DNA from: Pseudothauera rhizosphaerae
GTDB taxonomy: Bacteria > Pseudomonadota > Gammaproteobacteria > Burkholderiales > Rhodocyclaceae
Direction of reading: 5' to 3'
Assembly (NCBI RefSeq): GCF_004801305.1
Contig: NZ_SSOD01000005.1
Location: 186,001-250,000 of the forward strand
DNA: 64,000 nt
Part shown: piece by piece, positions 1-7,287 of the stretch
How positions within the stretch are numbered: position 1 is the first letter of the stretch
Layout of the letters: each line of letters starts with the position of its first letter
Notes under the pieces: generated by a model
What the model was told of the DNA's origin: nothing
Databases searched by the model: none
Seen by the model: only the letters and a program-made list of their open reading frames with translations
Translations under genes and position numbers: made by a program

Positions 1-1389
1 CGCGAGCGCTGGCAGCATCGCCTGCGCTACCTGCTGATCGACGAATACCAGGACACCAACCGCGCCCAGTACCGCCTGCTGCGCCAGCTCTCCGGCGAGC
101 GCGGCATGTTCACCGCGGTGGGCGACGACGACCAGGCCATCTACGCCTGGCGTGGCGCGGACGTGGAGAACCTGCGCCTGCTGCAGCAGGACTACCCGAA
201 GCTCAAGGTCATCAAGCTGGAGCAGAACTACCGCTCCTCGCGCCGCATCCTGGAGGCGGCCAACACGCTCATCGCCAACAACGAAAAGCTCTTCGAGAAG
301 CGCCTGTGGTCCGAGCACGGCCCGGGCGAGCAGATCGCCGTGCATGGCTGCCGCGACGCCGAGGCCGAAGCCGAATGGGTGGCCATGAAGATCAATGCCC
401 ACCGCTTCGAGGCCCGCACCGCCTACAAGGACTACGCCATCCTGTACCGGGGCAACCACCAGGCGCGCGGGGTGGAGCAGGCCCTGCGCAACGCCGGCAT
501 TCCCTACGTGATCTCCGGCGGGCAGAGCTTCTTCGACAAGGCCGAGATCCGCGACCTGATCGCCTACCTGCGCCTGCTGCAGAACGAGGACGACGACCTC
601 GCCTTCATCCGCGCCATCACCACGCCGCGGCGCGGCATCGGCGCCGCCACGCTGGAAACCCTGGGGCGCTATGCCGGCGAGCGCCACGTGAGCCTGTTCG
701 CCGCGGTGGCGGAGGAGGGGCTGGCCGAACACCTGGCCGTCCGCCAGCTCGAAGCGGTGCGGGAATTCACCGCCTTCATCGACAAGCTCAAGTACCGCGT
801 GACCCGCGAACCCGCCGGCCGCCTGTTGGAGGATCTCCTCGCCGCCACCCGTTACGAGGCCTGGCTGTTCGAGCACCTGGACAGCCGCGAGGCGGAAACC
901 AAGTGGAGCAACGTGCGCGACTTCGTCGGCTGGCTCACCCGCAAGGGCGACGAGGACGGCAAGAACCTGGTCGAACTCGCCCAGACCATCGCGCTCATTT
1001 CCATGCTGGACAAGGACGACCCGGACTTCGACGGCGTGCAGCTCGCCACCCTGCACGCCTCCAAGGGCCTGGAATTCCCCCACGTTTTCCTGATCGGCGT
1101 GGAGGAGGGCCTGCTGCCCCACCAGGCCAGCCTGGACGAGGACAAGGTGGAGGAAGAGCGCCGTCTGATGTACGTGGGCATCACCCGCGCGCAGCGCAGC
1201 CTCACCCTGACCTGGTGCGAGCGGCGCAAGATGGGCAAGGAATTCCGCCCCTGCCAGATCAGCCGCTTCGTCGCCGAGATGGGCGGCGACGTCAAGCTGA
1301 GCCACCGGCGCAGCAACGATCCCCTGGGCAAGGAAGAAGGCCGCAACCGCGCCGCGGCCCTGCTCGCCATGCTGGAACGGCGCTCGTAG
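1..1389 (+). CDS. rep: ATP-dependent DNA helicase Rep (5' truncated by window edge)
   Basis: This is a superfamily 1A (UvrD/Rep) 3'-5' helicase involved in replication restart. The frame is open from base 1, so the N-terminus with Walker A lies outside; 462 residues remain of roughly 670 in the family. Visible motifs are motif II (LLIDEYQDTN, just after the edge), motif III (GDDDQAIYAWRGA), the KLEQNYRSS segment, motif V (TLHASKGLEF) and motif VI (RRLMYVGITRA). The VIKLEQNYRSS and EKRLWSE stretches favour Rep over UvrD or PcrA. It is followed at once by a REP-type inverted pair that overlaps the stop codon. Confidence 0.93.
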   Translation, partial: RERWQHRLRYLLIDEYQDTNRAQYRLLRQLSGERGMFTAVGDDDQAIYAWRGADVENLRLLQQDYPKLKVIKLEQNYRSSRRILEAANTLIANNEKLFEKRLWSEHGPGEQIAVHGCRDAEAEAEWVAMKINAHRFEARTAYKDYAILYRGNHQARGVEQALRNAGIPYVISGGQSFFDKAEIRDLIAYLRLLQNEDDDLAFIRAITTPRRGIGAATLETLGRYAGERHVSLFAAVAEEGLAEHLAVRQLEAVREFTAFIDKLKYRVTREPAGRLLEDLLAATRYEAWLFEHLDSREAETKWSNVRDFVGWLTRKGDEDGKNLVELAQTIALISMLDKDDPDFDGVQLATLHASKGLEFPHVFLIGVEEGLLPHQASLDEDKVEEERRLMYVGITRAQRSLTLTWCERRKMGKEFRPCQISRFVAEMGGDVKLSHRRSNDPLGKEEGRNRAAALLAMLERRS

Positions 1390-1457
1390 GAGCGGGCTTG
1401 CCCGCGATGCGGCCTGCGGGAAAACAAACACCCCATCGCGGGCAAGCCCGCTCCTAC
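1386..1457. repeat. REP-like inverted repeat pair, possible rep terminator
   Basis: Two copies of a 24-base unit face each other at 1386-1409 and 1434-1457; the unit begins GTAGGAGCGGGCTTGCCCGC and ends GATG. Each unit is itself a small hairpin (GCGGGCTTGCCCGC). The left copy starts inside the rep stop codon. The sequence resembles REP elements of pseudomonads and relatives. It would form a strong hairpin at the 3' end of rep mRNA. Confidence 0.8.
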
Positions 1458-1488
1458 CGGCGCGCAGGCGGGCACGGGCTGGGCGCGC

Positions 1489-1512
1489 AAAAAAGGCAGC
1501 CCGCAGGCTGCC
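1489..1512 (-). terminator. Intrinsic terminator of the cytochrome gene
   Basis: On the minus strand the stem GGCAGCC / GGCTGCC (1495-1501 with 1506-1512) with a 4-base loop is followed directly by six T residues (1489-1494). It lies about 30 bases after the cytochrome stop codon. Confidence 0.8.
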
Positions 1513-1540
1513 CCTCTGTTGCCGTGCGACCGGTCGCCGC

Positions 1541-1999
1541 TTACTCCACCGGCGGCTCGGTGAAGCCGGCGCCGGCGGTGTTGGCCAGATAGGCCGTCGC
1601 GCGCACCACTTCCGCATCGGTCAGGTCGGTCGCGCCACCCTTGGGCGGCATTGCATTCAGGCCGTTGGTCACCGAGGCCACCAGCGCGTCCAGGCCCTTG
1701 CCCAGGCGCGGCGCCCACTGGCCGGCGTCGCCGGTCGTCGGCGCGCCCAGCACGCCCGTGGCGTGGCAGGCGGTACACACGGCGTTGTAGATCTGCTCGC
1801 CGGTGCGCGAACCGGCGGCGACCTTTTCCACCTTGAGTTCGATCCTGGCGACCGGGGCGATGGCCGAGGCGGTCACTTCCGGGTCCACCTCGGGCGGCTT
1901 GCCACAGCCAGCCAGCAGCGAAGCTGCGACCACGGCAACGACAGGCAGGGCGAGGCTAAGAGGCCGCTGGGCGGCGCGAGTAGCGCAATGTTCCGACAT
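1541..1999 (-). CDS. Cytochrome c5-like lipoprotein
   Basis: A 152-residue monohaem c-type cytochrome for periplasmic electron transfer. It has a signal sequence ending in a lipobox (LLAGC, lipidated Cys about residue 32), so it is probably anchored in a membrane facing the periplasm. The haem motif CTACH is at residues 75-79, and Met117 in NAMPPKGG is the likely sixth ligand, as in the cytochrome c5 family. The ATG is preceded by AAAGGA. An intrinsic terminator follows. The gene stands alone, so its redox partners cannot be named. Confidence 0.85.
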   Translation of the reverse strand: MSEHCATRAAQRPLSLALPVVAVVAASLLAGCGKPPEVDPEVTASAIAPVARIELKVEKVAAGSRTGEQIYNAVCTACHATGVLGAPTTGDAGQWAPRLGKGLDALVASVTNGLNAMPPKGGATDLTDAEVVRATAYLANTAGAGFTEPPVE

Positions 2000-2137
2000 G
2001 CTTGGTCCTTTGACTGGCGGGAGACAAAGGCCGAATTATAGCGGTGCCGCCGCCGCTTGTGGCGTCGCATCATGGACTTCGCCCGTGTTCCGGTATATGC
2101 TTGCGCGCCTCGCTGGGGAGGTATTCCCGGCATTCCC

Positions 2138-2214
2138 GCGCCCGTAGCTCAGCTGGATAGAGTACTGCCCTCCGAAGGCAGGGGTCGGACGTTCGAATCG
2201 TCTCGGGCGCGCCA
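2138..2214 (+). tRNA. tRNA-Arg (anticodon CCG)
   Basis: A 77-base cloverleaf with encoded CCA. The acceptor arms GCGCCCG and CGGGCGC pair perfectly, followed by discriminator G and CCA. The anticodon stem-loop CTGCC-CTCCGAA-GGCAG gives anticodon CCG (codon CGG). The T arm contains GTTCGAATC. The sequence closely resembles enterobacterial tRNA-Arg(CCG). It is followed within 10 bases by an intrinsic terminator. Confidence 0.97.
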
Positions 2215-2222
2215 GACACTGG

Positions 2223-2255
2223 ATGGGCTAGCGATGTCGCTAGCCCATTGTCTTT
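2223..2255 (+). terminator. Terminator of tRNA-Arg
   Basis: Perfect 12-bp stem ATGGGCTAGCGA / TCGCTAGCCCAT (2223-2234 with 2237-2248) with a 2-base loop, followed by TGTCTTT. It lies just downstream of the tRNA CCA. Confidence 0.8.
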
Positions 2256-2311
2256 GGCCCTCTGCAAGAGCTTCAGGAATCGTCGAGGTCGGCAACGCTC
2301 CAGGAGCGCCC

Positions 2312-3775
2312 ATGGATTCGTCCATCCCGTCGTACGAACTCGAACCGGCCGCTGTCTGGCGCCATTTCGCCACCCTCAGCCGTATTCCCCGCATGTCCGG
2401 GCACGAGCAGGTCCTGCGGGACGAGATCGCGGGCTGGGCGCGGCAGCACGGGCTGGGTGTGGCGGTGGATGCCACCGGCAACCTGGTGATCTCCAAGCCC
2501 GCCACGCCGGGCCGCGAGGACAGGCCGGGTGTCGTGCTGCAGGGCCATCTGGACATGGTCTGCCAGAAGAACGCGGCCAGCACCCACGACTTCTCCCGCG
2601 ACCCCATCCACGCCGAACTGCGCGACGGCTGGCTGGTCGCCGACGACACCACGCTGGGCGCGGACAACGGCATCGGCGTCGCGCTGGCGCTCGCAGCGCT
2701 GGAAGCCGGCGACATCGCCCATCCGTCGCTGGAAGTGCTGCTGACCGTGGACGAGGAAGCCGGCATGACGGGCGCGCGCGGCCTGCGGGCCGGGGCCCTG
2801 CGCGGCCGGCGGCTCATCAACATCGATACCGAGGACTGGGGCGAGTTCTACCTGGGCTGCGCGGGCGGCGCCGATGTGGTGGTGGACGCGCCGCTGGAAT
2901 CCGAAGCCGCACCGGCGGGCTGGCAGGCGCTGCGGGTCACGGTCGAGGGCCTGAAGGGCGGTCATTCGGGCGTGGACATCCACCTGCAGCGGGGCAACGC
3001 CATCAAGCTGCTGGTGCGTGTCCTGCACGGGCTCGCGGCGGACGGTGTGCCTTTCGCCCTCGCGGCCATGGAGGGTGGCACCGCGCGCAATGCGCTGCCA
3101 CGGGAAGCGGGCGCGCTCATCCTGGTGCCCGATGGCAACGGGGCCGGCCTGCGGCAAGCGCTGACGCGCACCGCCGCCGAGATCGCCGAGGAACTGGCCG
3201 GCGTGGATGACGGCTTTGCGCTGCGCGCCGAACCCGATCCAGCCCGCCCGGAGCACGTGCCGGACGCCGCCACCGCCCGCCGCGTGCTGGCCGCGTTGCA
3301 CGCCGCACCCCATGGCGTGCGCCGCATGAGCACGCGGGTGGCGGGCGTGGTGGAAACCTCCGACAACCTCGGTGTGCTGCGGCTGGATGCGCAACGCCTG
3401 CAGGCGACGCTGATGGTGCGTTCGCTGCTGGATGCGGGTACGCGGGCGCTGGCGGACGAGATCGTCGCCCTGTTCGATCTGGCTGGCCTGCCTGCCTCCG
3501 TCAGCGAACCCTACCCCGGCTGGGCGCCGAACCCGGATTCGGCGCTGCTGGCGAGTTTCCTGCAGGTCTACCGGCGCGAGTTCGGCGGCGAGGCAGCGGT
3601 CAAGGTGATCCACGCCGGCCTGGAATGCGGCATCTTCACCGCCACCTGGCCGGACATGGACATGATCTCCTTCGGCCCGACCATACGCGGCGCCCACGCA
3701 CCGGGCGAGCGGGTCGAGGTGGAGAGCGTCGGGCGCGCGTGGCGACTGCTGGCGGCGGCGCTGGCAGAACTGTAG
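2312..3775 (+). CDS. pepD: Aminoacyl-histidine dipeptidase (PepD, M20C)
   Basis: A cytosolic zinc dipeptidase that cleaves Xaa-His dipeptides such as carnosine. The 487 residues match the family length of about 485. Ligands seen are H79 and D81 (QGHLDM), the bridging D118 (LGADNGIG) and the E148-E149 pair (TVDEEAGM). The lid-domain His is in KGGHSGVD. The open frame runs upstream through the tRNA, but the ATG at 2312 has an AGGAG site (2301-2306) and aligns with the family start. It is convergent with the TPM gene, 25 bases apart. Confidence 0.93.
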   Translation: MDSSIPSYELEPAAVWRHFATLSRIPRMSGHEQVLRDEIAGWARQHGLGVAVDATGNLVISKPATPGREDRPGVVLQGHLDMVCQKNAASTHDFSRDPIHAELRDGWLVADDTTLGADNGIGVALALAALEAGDIAHPSLEVLLTVDEEAGMTGARGLRAGALRGRRLINIDTEDWGEFYLGCAGGADVVVDAPLESEAAPAGWQALRVTVEGLKGGHSGVDIHLQRGNAIKLLVRVLHGLAADGVPFALAAMEGGTARNALPREAGALILVPDGNGAGLRQALTRTAAEIAEELAGVDDGFALRAEPDPARPEHVPDAATARRVLAALHAAPHGVRRMSTRVAGVVETSDNLGVLRLDAQRLQATLMVRSLLDAGTRALADEIVALFDLAGLPASVSEPYPGWAPNPDSALLASFLQVYRREFGGEAAVKVIHAGLECGIFTATWPDMDMISFGPTIRGAHAPGERVEVESVGRAWRLLAAALAEL

Positions 3776-3800
3776 TTCCCCGCCGCCACGCGGAACTCCC

Positions 3801-4331
3801 TCACCCCAGCCGCGGCCGGTTGGGCAGTTCGTCGATGTCGTGCCCGCCCTCGCGGCGCGGGAAGTGCCGTTCCAGTTCGGCACCGACCACATCGACCGCC
3901 CGCGCCAGACCGTCCTCGTAGCGGCCGGCGCGGAAGTCCGCGCCCATGTCCCCCAGCAGCGCCGCCCATTCCTCCGCCGGCACGTGCCGCGCCAGGCCGC
4001 GGTCGGCGACGATCTCGATGCGGTGCTCGGCCAGTTGCAGGTAGATCAGCACGCCGTTGTTCAGTTCGGTGTCCCACACGCCCAGCCTGCCGAAGCGGGA
4101 GAGCGCCCGTTCGCGTACCACGCTGCCGATGTCCAGGCCGGTGCGCCATTGCCGCCACAGGTCGGCCAAGGGCAGGCTGGCTTCCACGTAGATGCAGATT
4201 TCGCCCAGATGGCGGGCCTCGCTGGCGGCGATGCGTGCTTCCAGCCGGTGCAGCGCGTCCTCGCCCACGGCGCGGCGGGCGTCGCCGGCGTCCAGCCACA
4301 AGTGGCGGATGAGGCGGGTCAGGATCGTCAT
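3801..4331 (-). CDS. TPM-domain protein (cytosolic type)
   Basis: A 176-residue protein with a TPM (YgcG/TPM_phosphatase) fold. Typical features are the HLGEICIYVEASLP strand near residue 40 and the LNNGVLIYLQLAEHRIEIVADRG block near 90-110. There is no signal peptide. It follows the longer, secreted TPM protein by 11 bases and LemA further upstream, the common lemA-tpm-tpm arrangement. The function is not established; roles in envelope or membrane-protein quality control have been proposed for this trio. Confidence 0.8.
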   Translation of the reverse strand: MTILTRLIRHLWLDAGDARRAVGEDALHRLEARIAASEARHLGEICIYVEASLPLADLWRQWRTGLDIGSVVRERALSRFGRLGVWDTELNNGVLIYLQLAEHRIEIVADRGLARHVPAEEWAALLGDMGADFRAGRYEDGLARAVDVVGAELERHFPRREGGHDIDELPNRPRLG

Positions 4332-4342
4332 GGCCGCTTCCC

Positions 4343-5266
4343 TTACCAGCGTCCCGAGGCGCCGCCGCCGCCGAAGCTGCCGCCGCCGCCCGAACCGAAA
4401 CCACCGCCGCCGAAGCCGCCTCCGCGTCCGCCGCCGCCCCAGATGATGGGGCCGCCCCGGCCGCCACCGCCCCGCCCGATGCCGCCGCCACCGCCGCCCG
4501 AACCCATGCCCAGCACGAAGATCAGCGCCAGCATGCCGCCGATCACCGCCAGCAGCAGGCTGCCGGTGAGCAACTTCACGAGTACGCCGGTACCGCCCGC
4601 GGTGACGAGCGTGCCGAGCTTGCGGCCCAGCATTGCGTTGAGCACGCCGCCGACGATGGGCACGCCGACGAAGAGGAAGACGGCGAGGTCGGCGAGGGAC
4701 AGCGTTCCGCCCGCCTGGGTGTCGTCGGCTTGCGGCAGCGGCAGTTCCTCGCCGCGCACCAGCTTCATCAACGCTTCCACGCCCGCATCCAGCCCGCCGG
4801 CGAAGTCGCCCTGGCGGAAGGCGGGCAGGATGAGGCGGTCGATGATGCGGAAAGCGGCCAGATCCGGCACCGCGCCTTCGAGGGCGCGCGCCACCTCGAT
4901 GCGTACCGCGCGGTCGTCCTTAGCCACGACCAGCAGCAGGCCGTCGCCCACGTCGCGGCGGCCGATCTTCCAGGTGTCGGCCACGCGGAAGGCGTAGGCG
5001 GCGATGTCCTCGGGCGCGGTGGTGGGCACCAGCAGCACGACGAGCTGGGTGCCGCGCTCCTTCTCGAAGGCGGCGAGTTTGTCGTCCAGCGCCTGGCGCC
5101 GGCCGGCGTCGAGCGTGCCGGTCTGGTCCATGACCCGCGCGGTGAGGGCGGGCACGGGTTGCAGGTCCTGCGCGACAGCCGGGAAGGACAGCGCGAAGCC
5201 GGCCATCAGCCACAGCAGCAGGCCGGCGAGCCAGCCGGCCGGCTGCGGGCGAGCGTGATGGGTCAT
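4343..5266 (-). CDS. Secreted TPM-domain protein with Gly-rich tail (YgcG-like)
   Basis: 307 residues with an N-terminal signal peptide (cleavage near VAQDL), a TPM domain at about residues 40-165 (TGTLDAGRRQALDDKL, DVGDGLLLVVAKDDRAVRIEV) and two hydrophobic segments at about 190-260. The low-complexity tail is almost entirely Gly with Arg and Ser and ends SGRW. This matches YgcG/DUF1517-like membrane-anchored TPM proteins that accompany LemA. It starts 19 bases after the lemA stop, so the three genes are probably co-transcribed. Confidence 0.85.
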   Translation of the reverse strand: MTHHARPQPAGWLAGLLLWLMAGFALSFPAVAQDLQPVPALTARVMDQTGTLDAGRRQALDDKLAAFEKERGTQLVVLLVPTTAPEDIAAYAFRVADTWKIGRRDVGDGLLLVVAKDDRAVRIEVARALEGAVPDLAAFRIIDRLILPAFRQGDFAGGLDAGVEALMKLVRGEELPLPQADDTQAGGTLSLADLAVFLFVGVPIVGGVLNAMLGRKLGTLVTAGGTGVLVKLLTGSLLLAVIGGMLALIFVLGMGSGGGGGGIGRGGGGRGGPIIWGGGGRGGGFGGGGFGSGGGGSFGGGGASGRW

Positions 5267-5285
5267 TCGGTTCGGCGAACGCGAA

Positions 5286-5918
5286 TCAGCGCGCCGGTTG
5301 CGCCGGCTGGCCGCCGAAATCCACCGTCGGCGGGCGCGAAATCTCGGCCTCGTTGGCGACGGTGAAGCCCGCCTTGGGCTTGTAGGAGAAGACCATCGCC
5401 GTCAGGTTGGTCGGAAAGCTGCGCGCCAGCACGTTGTATTCCTGCACGCTCTGGATGTACTTGTTGCGGGCGACGGTGATGCGGTTCTCGGTGCCTTCGA
5501 GCTGCACCCGCAGATCCTGGAAGGCCTGGTTGGCCCTGAGATTGGGGTAGGCCTCGGCCACCACCAGCAGGCGCGACAGGGCGCTGCCGAGCTGACCCTG
5601 GGCCTGCTGGAAGCGCTCCATCGCCTGCGGATCGTCGAGCATTTCGGGCGTCACCTGGATGGCGGTGGCGCGGGAGCGGGCCTCGATGACGCGGGTCAGC
5701 GTCTCCTGCTCGAAACTGGCCTCGCCCTTCACGGTGGCGACGAGGTTGGGGATCAGGTCGGCGCGGCGCTGGTACTGGTTGAGCACCTCCGCCCAGGCGG
5801 ATTTGCTCTGTTCGTCCAGACGCTGGAAGTCGTTGTAGCCGCAGCCGCTGACCAGCGCGACGGTGGCGGCAAGGGCGAGAAACCGGAAAAAACGGGAACA
5901 GCGGCGGCAGGCGGGCAT
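5286..5918 (-). CDS. lemA: LemA family lipoprotein
   Basis: A 210-residue LemA protein. It has a signal sequence with lipobox (LVSGC, Cys26), the conserved YNDFQRLDEQSKSAWAEVLNQYQRRADLIPNLV helical start and the NRITVARNKYIQSVQEYN core helix. The frame is open further upstream, but the ATG at 5918 is preceded by GGAGG at the right distance and begins a proper lipoprotein signal. It heads the lemA-tpm-tpm operon. The biochemical role of LemA is unclear. Confidence 0.88.
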   Translation of the reverse strand: MPACRRCSRFFRFLALAATVALVSGCGYNDFQRLDEQSKSAWAEVLNQYQRRADLIPNLVATVKGEASFEQETLTRVIEARSRATAIQVTPEMLDDPQAMERFQQAQGQLGSALSRLLVVAEAYPNLRANQAFQDLRVQLEGTENRITVARNKYIQSVQEYNVLARSFPTNLTAMVFSYKPKAGFTVANEAEISRPPTVDFGGQPAQPAR

Positions 5919-6165
5919 GTTCGTCCTCCGTGGGGTGAGGGCCGGGGCGGGATCAGGGAGCCATTCTGGACGCGCTACTTTAGCAGCGTCATCGCCGGGT
6001 GCGGCAACCGGTGTCCGGCGCCTCCCTGCGCTGTATGGATTCAGGTGCACCCACAGGATAAGGGCTGCGTTCAGCGGATAGTGCCCCGGGGGGTGAGCCT
6101 CTAGCTTAGAGGCCACTAGAAGCCTTCAAGGCTCGATTCGCCAACCCCGACCCGACAGAGCAGCC

Positions 6166-7242
6166 ATGGACCGCATCGCCGAGCAGATCGCCTCTTCTTC
6201 CCCACCCGCCCCCGCGGCCCGGCCCGCCGCGCCCGGCGAGGACCGCCGCCGTGGCCGGGCGGTCGGCGGCTACGTGGTGTCCGCGCTGCCGTGGCTGATC
6301 ATCGCCGGCCTGCTGTGGGCGGGCCTGTTCGTCAAGCCGCAGCCGGTGGGCGCCAGCCTGCAGCCGCCGGTGCTGGAGCGGCGCGACCACTACTACGGCC
6401 TCGCCGCCGCGGACGGCCTGCTGCTGGCGGCGGGCTCGGGCGGCAAGATCCTGCGCATCGATCCGGCTTCGGGGCGGATCAAGCGCGTGCCCACGCCCAC
6501 CGGCGAAACCCTGCAGGACGTGGCCACCTGGGACGGTACGCGGGCGGTGGCTGTGGGCAACGACGGGGTGATCCTGGTGTCGGCCGATGGTGGCGCCACC
6601 TGGACCCAGGTGGCCGACGTGCCCCGTTCCGAGATCGCCAACAAGTTCGCCCGCGCGCGCACCGCCCCCGGGGGCGTGGCGGTGGCGAGCGGGGAGATGG
6701 GCGCCCTGCTGATGAGCCGGGATTTCGGCGCCACCTGGACGCGCCTCCGCGAAGAGGAAGACCTGGCCTGGAACGACGTGGCGCTGATCGGCGAGGCCGG
6801 CATCGTGGCCGTGGGCGAGTTCGGCCGCATCGTGGTGAGCGGGGACGGCGGCGCCACCTGGAACGAAATCCCGTCCCCGGCGGCGAGTTCGCTGATGGCA
6901 GTCGCCTTCCGTGACGGGCAGCACGGCGTGGCCGTGGGCCTGGAGGGCGTGGTGCTGACCACGCAGGACGGCGGTCTCACCTGGACCCGGGCGGAGGCGG
7001 ACGTCCAGGTCCACCTCTTCGACGTGAGCTGGGACGCCGCGGGCGCGCGCTGGATCGGCGCCGGCGCGCTGGGAAGCTGGATCACCGCCGACGGCGAGGG
7101 CCGGCGCTGGCAGAGCGGGCGTCTGGACGAACGTGACCTGTCCTGGCACACGCGCGTGCTGCCGGCGGACGGCCAGGCCTGGTTCGCCGGCGCCAACGTC
7201 GGCCGCTGGGACGGCCGGGCCTGGGTGCCGCTCGGCAACTGA
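6166..7242 (+). CDS. Membrane-anchored Ycf48/BNR-repeat protein
   Basis: 358 residues. A Pro/Ala-rich cytoplasmic N-terminus is followed by one membrane segment (about residues 40-60, VSALPWLIIAGLLWAGLFV). A periplasmic beta-propeller then carries repeated VG..G.I..S.DGGATW modules (about 130-140, 220-235, 265-280), the signature of Ycf48/HCF136 and sialidase BNR repeats. Photosystem assembly is not implied, since such proteins recur beside MMPL exporters and DUF1302/DUF1329 proteins. It is the first gene of that four-gene cassette. Adaptor or assembly factor for the exporter is inference. Confidence 0.75.
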   Translation: MDRIAEQIASSSPPAPAARPAAPGEDRRRGRAVGGYVVSALPWLIIAGLLWAGLFVKPQPVGASLQPPVLERRDHYYGLAAADGLLLAAGSGGKILRIDPASGRIKRVPTPTGETLQDVATWDGTRAVAVGNDGVILVSADGGATWTQVADVPRSEIANKFARARTAPGGVAVASGEMGALLMSRDFGATWTRLREEEDLAWNDVALIGEAGIVAVGEFGRIVVSGDGGATWNEIPSPAASSLMAVAFRDGQHGVAVGLEGVVLTTQDGGLTWTRAEADVQVHLFDVSWDAAGARWIGAGALGSWITADGEGRRWQSGRLDERDLSWHTRVLPADGQAWFAGANVGRWDGRAWVPLGN

Positions 7243-7287
7243 GCCCGCGGCCCCGCTCCGAATCACCCCTCATCAGAGAGCACAGAA

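Noticed and set aside
2138-2214. tRNA-Arg as an attachment site of an integrated island
   Set aside because: No integrase gene, no duplicated tRNA 3' end in the window, and housekeeping genes flank it on both sides.
6166-7242. Photosystem II assembly factor
   Set aside because: The Ycf48 match is to the beta-propeller repeat type only, and the neighbours are exporter and outer-membrane proteins.
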